A DNA stretch of 40,203 nucleotides from Bigelowiella natans CCMP2755 (taxonomy: Eukaryota; Cercozoa; Chlorarachniophyceae): assembly GCA_000320545.1 (NCBI GenBank), contig ADNK01001518.1, positions 1 to 40,203 on the forward strand, in the 5' to 3' direction. The notes under the pieces were generated by a model, which saw only the letters and a list, made by a program, of their open reading frames with translations, was not told where the DNA came from and ran no database searches. Shown here piece after piece: positions 34,226-40,203 of this stretch. Within the stretch, counting starts at the first letter, position 1; each line of letters starts with the position of its first letter. The translations under genes were made by a program, and so were the position numbers.

Positions 34226-35410
34226 TCAAATCTTGTAATAGATGCCTTTATAATCGAGTCCAAATGCGACACACACCCAGAAAACAATTTTGATCCAGGT
34301 GTACAGCAAAATACCGCCACTGAAGCCAAGCCCATCCTGCAAGAGATTGACTCTAAACCAATGCACTAGATTGTTCTCTTTGGAACCAGTGTGCACCCAG
34401 CTAATGATGTCTGCTAAAACATCACATGCTGCGAACACGAAGATGAAGATTGCGTTGCGCCCTACCCAGAGCAGGGGGGAGACAAGCGCCAGGACAATTC
34501 CATGCACTCGATCACCCATGGAATTCTGAATCGAAGCAACATCCAACGATGCATAAAAGGTCATCAAGAAGAATGTAGCAACAGCGGCTGTGACCAACAT
34601 ATATGACGATGTGTATAGATTCTTGTTCAAGGGCATCCCTGCCCCGATGGCGACGACCCCTAGTACAACCATGGAAAGCATGCTCCCCATGAGGTGTGAT
34701 AGGATCTTCTCCGGAGGAGTATGATGATATCGATTAGCCTGCAGAATATGTCCGATTTGAAGTCCTAGAAACCCAGAGCATGCGCCGCATAAGGTCCCCT
34801 ACACAGCGCACAACGTATATTAAGCTTTCGGAATCATCATGAAAGAAAAATGTCAGTGTTTCGAAGGGGAGAATCCGAGCACAAACGCAAGCAACTGACC
34901 AGCATGCCTTCAGGATCAAACGGCTTCTCACACCATTGAGGAGCGTTTTCGATCGGGCATTCAGCCGGAGAACATGAAGAGCACTCCTTACTTCTAATAT
35001 AAGTCGGCTCCTTGTACATGTGGTTCAGGCCTGAGTCATTAACGTGGGATGTATTTACTATTCACGCATATACATATGGAGGAATGCAATACTAAGGTGG
35101 GTTCAGCAATGTTAGAGAAGTAACCAAATAGTTTTTCGTCTATGAGAGATGCCGAATTGCACTGGGGAGTAAAATATCCGCTGTCATAGAAATAAGCAAC
35201 GATTTAAGTGCCAAAACAAAAGCAAAAAGTTCGGTTCATCACATCAGCGTGTAGCAATACTTTATGAATGATGCACATACTAGCATTCAATTCTCCCTCT
35301 CTCTCTCTTTCTCTCTCTTTATATCTTTGTGTGTTCCAATGTACATTTGCGCTGTGTGTGTTGGTGTGTATTTGCGGGCATATGAGCATGATGGAAGACG
35401 GCAATCCTTA

Positions 35411-35454
<44 letters not shown>

Positions 35455-36525
35455 TATATATTCTAGTGTCTGCACGTTAGATTTATGTGTTAAAAAACAG
35501 AAGTGTTGCTTTCACCCTGAGCCACAGCCAGCTGGGCGTACACCAAACAGTAATCCGAGGTAGAGAGCGTTAAGTACGATGAACACGATCCATTGATATA
35601 GGTATGGGCTATGAATGAGGCGTATATCGGTGCAATAGCTGCAATATCCTCCTGCGTCTTCTGCGATCTTTTCACCCCCGTAGCCACGCTCTGCCTTTTC
35701 CTCTTGATCCAACATAAATTGAATGAATGAAACCGCAATATGTTCAAACATAGCATTGGTAAGATATGTTTTCCCTACTGACTAAAGAGGTGATACATCT
35801 CCTTCTAATATCCGTATTACTTACTGCTACGATTATTTTTACTTTCCTAACACCACAATCCCCACCGTCACCACCTGTTGGTATGTCTGCCATGCTTTGA
35901 GAGCCATCGTTGTTGGTGCGTCGTGGGACCCATAGTTCGATAAGAGCAACGATAAGAAAACATATGGCAATGCGTTGGAGAATCCCAGGTATTCGTATCT
36001 TCAAAAGATCGTAGTTATTAGGAAATCCACCGCCCTGCATGATCAGGCCGAGCAGGAACAGCTTGAAAGCACGCACGCACACTTTCCACGTCGTCCTCAG
36101 TTTAAGACGGGTATCGCCTGATTGGGCAGGTTTTCGGAGGGAGAGGGCGACGGACACACCAGAAATGTATAGAAAGAAAGGGAAAACGAAGTCCGCTAGG
36201 CGAATGCCGTTCCATGGCGAGTGATCCATCCAGTTATGGTATGCATCCCCAGCCTCATCCACCTTTTATGCAGCAACAAGAATTGAATTCGTATCGCCTC
36301 ACGTCAAATAACGCGCTTTTGAGAATGGGAGTAGGGAGCAATCTTATCTACCAGAATCATCCAAATGACGGTTAGTCCTCGGAACGCATCTAGAGATGCA
36401 AGCCTTCGCTTTACGACCCCGCTACGCTTGGTAATTGGAGTCTCAACCGGCGTTGAAACTTTTGCCTCCTCAACTAAGTTGAAGAATTGTCGATGACTGT
36501 TCAGGCTCGCATTCTCGCACATCAT
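34226..36525 (-). CDS. HGSNAT-family membrane acetyltransferase
   Basis: Relatives of heparan-alpha-glucosaminide N-acetyltransferase move acetyl groups across the lysosomal membrane; many protist and plant members have unknown substrates. Exons 36525-36352, 36262-35825, about 35700-35516, 35180-35125, 35030-34900 and 34798-34226 join in phase to about 518 aa. The start of exon 3 is uncertain. Family signatures in order: RLASLDAFRGLTVIWMILVD, DHSPWNGIRLADFVFPFFLY (with the His that is the likely acetyl-carrying residue in the family), IPGILQRIAICFLIVALIEL, YQWIVFIVLNALYLGLLFGV, GCGSGGYFTPQCNSASLIDE, LNHMY, PFDPEGMLGTLCG, LGLQIGHIL, GMPLNKNLYTSSYML and PLLWVGRNAIFIF. About 10 hydrophobic segments are visible. 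An acidic, Cys-containing luminal-type loop (CSSCSPAECP) precedes DPEG. Family call firm; substrate unknown. Confidence 0.92.
35415..35452 (+). repeat. (CA)n microsatellite in an HGSNAT-like intron
   Basis: About 18 CA units in the intron 35181-35515, with a CT run at 35291-35320 in the same intron. Confidence 0.9.
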
Positions 36526-36767
36526 TAAAAAGTTCTTAAGGATAAAATATCTTCAATAAGTTGCGTAAAGTCATCACTGGTTGAAGAGGACAATACTTTT
36601 CGATTCTTTAGATCTACGGATTTTGGAAGAAGACGCCTCCGGTTGCAGGAGAGGTTGCCCGCTCATGCTCTCGCTAAGGATTTAAACATGGAATTGGTAT
36701 ACATAACGACTCCCTCCTCCTCATCGTGGTTGTATCTGAGTGGCAAGCACGACGAACGCATCGCAAG

Positions 36768-36816
<49 letters not shown>

Positions 36817-37527
36817 ACGCACGCACGCATGCACACTCGAGCGTGTATTTCTCTGAGACAGATACTTTCGGTTTTGCACACGCAAAGACATCCTGGCGGG
36901 AGGGCTCTCCGGCCGGATAACAGAAGAATCTGTCAGCGACAGAGATAACGGTATTTTGGATATCCTCTGGCTCTTGTTGTTCATAATGTCGAAATGGTCA
37001 CTTTTATATCGATAAAACATCTTGGATATATTTCAAGTCAGGAATATCCATTTGGTCCAAAATATGTGCCAATTATATCCTAAAGCATCGTCATCATCAT
37101 CGTCGTCATGTGAACTAACTTAGCTAGTCTACCAGTAGTAACAGAGAGTAACGTCAGGATGGTGAGTTTTGAGGAATTTGTCGACAGTTTTTTTGAATTA
37201 TTTTGGCGGGAAAGAAAGCGGAAGCCAGACTATCAGTGCAGTGGGGACACGCGGCAGGGCAAGTCATATCGCCGTTACATTTAGTTGGACGACTTGATAT
37301 CGACCATGTCGTAGGAACAATTACACATGGTTGTTGACAGGATTCGCGTGTCAGAAAGTCAAGGGAAAATCTGGTGCAGGAACGCATTGAGGCGCCACTT
37401 GGTACTTGAAGAAGACTAGAGGGGATAAGAGGTGTTTACCGATGTGTTACTTGACGATATGAACGAGGGTTGCTCGCCATTGCCTCTAGATGTATCTGGT
37501 CATTATATTATTATGCCTTCTTAACAG
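36526..37527. promoter_or_regulatory. Spacer between divergent HGSNAT-like and coiled-coil genes
   Basis: Contains a (CA)n run of about 20 units (36770-36806) with a CACG continuation. Near its right end AACGTCAGGATG/GTGAGT at 37159-37161 could be a first exon ending right after its ATG. It is followed by a phase-0 piece after the acceptor tgttgacag (about 37354-37412) reading DSRVRKSRENLVQERIEAPL. Linking that piece to the first secure exon at 37528 failed on phase. Confidence 0.4.
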
Positions 37528-39979
37528 CCTAGGCCAGAATTTGTAGACGAATCGAGCCCTTCTTCTTCTCGTTGGATCCACTACTGCTGCCATTACCACT
37601 ACTCCAACTACAGACGAGAGACGAAACTAGAAGGAGATAGCATGGTATGTCGTTCTTCGTTACATTCTAACGCTCACCCCTACGAAAAAAAAATGATTTA
37701 TATGCGCCCTTTCGCTCTCCTGACCTCCTTTCTTTCTCTCCCTCCTCCTTCACTTTTTCTCAGGCAGAGGATATTCTTACACAGACTTTCGAAAATCTAG
37801 GGGTGCACCTTGCGGGCACTGATGGACTACCAGGGACAGATACTTTCGACAGCGATATAGAGGAGAAGAATCCAGGCAGAGGAAGAGAAGGGTGCGTGCA
37901 GAGTCACTACTACTACTAGTAGTAGTACTACTACTACTACCTAATGCTGCTGCTGCTGCTGTGCTGCTAGCAATACTGTGATTTTATGAATTTATGCACA
38001 TCCTTGGAACAACAGACTCAGAGCTGGCCATAACCGCGAATACAGTGTCGCTTCCCCCCCCGAGCCTGTTCTAAGTCATATCGGCGATCAAGACGAGGAC
38101 GCAAAAAACAAAGAGAGTAGTGATAATGATGATGGCCCGCCACCCCCAATCCCCGCCTCGCCTTCGAAGCTGAAAGCGGAGCTAGAGCGAAAGCAAATGA
38201 AAAGACGGGATCAAAGCTCCCTGCTTCTGAGCATGGAGAGCGCTGCGTATGAATCTGAAGCGAACCCACATCTACAACAGCAGCATCTTTGTCCAAGAGC
38301 ACAGTCAGAGCTCACGAACGTCAACAGCATGACCCCTGCAGCAGATGAGAAAGACGCGGAAGAGGGAGAGGAACGTCATAATCACAACTTCCAGCAGCAT
38401 TCTCCTATTCCCAAAATAATCGACGACAGCAACACCAATATCAACAATGCAAACAACAACCGCAGCATGTATTTGCCTTTGGTCGTGGGGCAGCAGCAGC
38501 CACCATCGTCACCAGCTACCACAGCTGCTGCAACTGGAGCAAGGGACGAGGAGGAAGAAGAAGGTGCTTCGATATTAACGTGTGCATATCATTTCCGCAT
38601 CTCCCGTCACTAATACTACTTGGACAACTGGCTAATAACACAATGTGACGTTCGTTAAGATGCGAGAGGACTACTCAGTGGCGAAGATAAAGAAAAGTGG
38701 CAGCATCTGGACTCAAGGCTCATGCGTATGGTTAACTAGCATAGTTTCATAATCTGAGAGCATGGATATCAACAATGAGAAGAAATCTAATAACGTTAGG
38801 TGAACAGATGTCTATACTATGTTCCTATTGGTTATAGTTCGGCATTTTCATTATCATCATCATCAACAACAACAACAACATCATCATCATACCCTACTAT
38901 TATTCATCACACACCCTCAGGCAATGGTTTTCCATCTGTGCTGGCAAGGGGTGGTGACATGATGAGCTTTAGCCTGAATAATAACGATGCAGAAGCAGCT
39001 GCTACGGGTTCCAATGCAGGCGTGGACGTCAGGCGGGTACTCCACGTGCTGCACGCGTGCAACAAAACAGCGCATGCGTGTGTGTGTTTGCATGTGGTAG
39101 AGTGAATGGGTGCATGTAACAACTTCTGCGCGGCGTGCATACTGACGAATAGCGCGTAGGCGAGAAGAGCTCTAGAAGATGTGCTGGAGGCGTATCTGGA
39201 CCGGGGCCGTGTAATCAGCCGACTCACACATCACGGGCAAGCGTCCCAAGCTGCCTCCCGACGGAAAGATGACCAAAAGTACGTTCACGTGCGCTTTACT
39301 CACGAAGTTGATTGTGCATAACGGGAGAGGATGGGATATGAAGAAGAAGAAGAAGAAGAAGAAGAAGAAGCACCAGCGCCATAAAGGGTTATAAACATGT
39401 TCTCCTCCATGTTATCCTTGTTGCAGACACGAAGAGAGAGAGAGGGAAAGAGAGATGCGTTCCCTCCGTGAAGCTGTCAAGAAGTAAGCAAGAAAACTGC
39501 AGCACTATCCCTTCTTCTCTGCATGTATATAATGAAGCACATGCTACTCCTACATATATGTTACGTTTCGTCGGAGTGTTGTGCTGTGATGGAGGACATC
39601 CAAGATCCTTTCTTCTTCTTCTTCTCCTTACTACTACTACCTTTTTGTGGCCAATTCAGAGCTGAATCGAGAATAACCCAGCTTGAGATGGAAAATCAGA
39701 GTATTGAGAGCAACAACAAGGCCATAAATCAAAAGGTGAGTATAGACCACCCATAAACGCATGTTCCGCCCCTCCCCCCCCCCTTCTCTATCACTTACAC
39801 GCTTTACGCTTTGTACCTACTGATGAACGTCCTTATGCTCACCGAACAATGTGTGACTGGGCAGATCAAGTCCCAAAGCCAGGACAACAAGGGATTGCAG
39901 GGCAAAGTCAGTTACTTGTATACAGTTGATACGATAAGAACTACTATTGCCATGATGATGATGATGCTGGTGATACTGC

Positions 39980-40011
<32 letters not shown>

Positions 40012-40203
40012 ATGATGATAATGGTTGAAGCTAGCAGACAGAAATTAGTGTTGATCTGTCTAGACACATTTCTGGCGCAATTTTATTGGAAGCATTTAAA
40101 TCATCATGTGATGATAAAATAATTACGATGGAGGTAATTTGCAGTAGCTGTCTATCGTTTGACTGACATCTATATGGTGATATGACTATGCGGACAGATA
40201 AGA
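37528..40203 (+). CDS. Coiled-coil protein, incomplete at both ends
   Basis: Exons 37528-37644, 37764-37891, 38016-38563, 38921-39036, 39160-39278, 39427-39483, 39660-39735 and 39865-39906 join in phase with good donors (GTATGT, GTACGT, GTAAGC, GTGAGT, GTCAGT). The gene continues past the window. The first part is polar (AEDILTQTFENLGVHLAGTD). Exon 38016-38563 has a PPPPIPASPSKL proline stretch, then LKAELERKQMKRRDQ, and low-complexity Asn/Gln/His and Glu runs. The later exons are heptad-like (ARRALEDVLEAYLDRGRVI, HEERERERE, RITQLEMENQSIESNN), a coiled coil. The start may be ATG 37159 with unresolved small exons. No family recognised. A scaffold or cytoskeletal role is only suggested by composition. 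Confidence 0.65.
39983..40003 (+). repeat. (CTG)n flanked by (GAT)n
   Basis: A CTG run continuing into a GAT run to about 40020, in the intron after the exon ending 39906. An AAG run of about nine units lies at 39341-39369 in another intron of this gene. Confidence 0.85.

Noticed and set aside
37154-37387. 77-codon minus ORF with several Cys (CPAACPHC)
   Set aside because: The Cys spacing fits no finger family I know, and the plus strand offers splice-supported exons here.

Overview
The window is nuclear DNA from a microbial eukaryote. Genes are split by GT-AG introns, a clathrin heavy chain and other eukaryote-only families are present, and nothing resembles an operon. I cannot name the species. 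Frequent introns, very dense microsatellites, a plant-like clathrin tail and a hydrophobic leader on a bacterial-type enzyme suggest an alga or related protist, but that is a weak inference. Most genes had to be rebuilt exon by exon from splice sites and codon phase, because long ORFs alone miss them.

Layout, left to right. (1) 216-7291 (+): an NHL-repeat beta-propeller gene, roughly one NHL segment per exon, with introns full of microsatellites and a basic/acidic C-terminal tail. (2) 7292-9660: mostly non-coding, with a few weak plus-strand exon candidates. (3) 9661-12520 (-): a 12-exon gene of about 468 aa that I do not recognise. (4) 12806-14022 (-): a protein with two RanBP2-type zinc fingers. 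(5) 14206-14397 (+): a doubtful small gene. (6) 14839-16432 (-): a bacterial (alphaproteobacterial-type) dCTP deaminase with an N-terminal leader. (7) 16818-21784 (+): a ferroportin/SLC40 metal exporter of about 17 exons, head-to-head with the deaminase. (8) 22585-23969 (-): an unrecognised charged protein of 421 aa. (9) 24712-30396 (+): complete clathrin heavy chain, 1767 aa, five exons. (10) 32550-33014 (-): a mini SET-domain protein with a mitochondrial-looking presequence. (11) 34226-36525 (-): a heparan-alpha-glucosaminide N-acetyltransferase (HGSNAT) family membrane protein. (12) about 37159-40203 (+): a coiled-coil protein running off the window end.

The genes do not form an evident pathway. 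Clathrin, ferroportin and the HGSNAT-like protein act on membranes; the deaminase supplies dUMP precursors. Divergent pairs with 0.2-0.75 kb spacers recur (zinc finger/small gene, deaminase/ferroportin, 421-aa protein/clathrin, HGSNAT/coiled-coil). Intergenic stretches fall into microsatellite-rich DNA and islands rich in short palindromes that share words with each other. I saw no convincing rRNA, tRNA, CRISPR or transposase gene.
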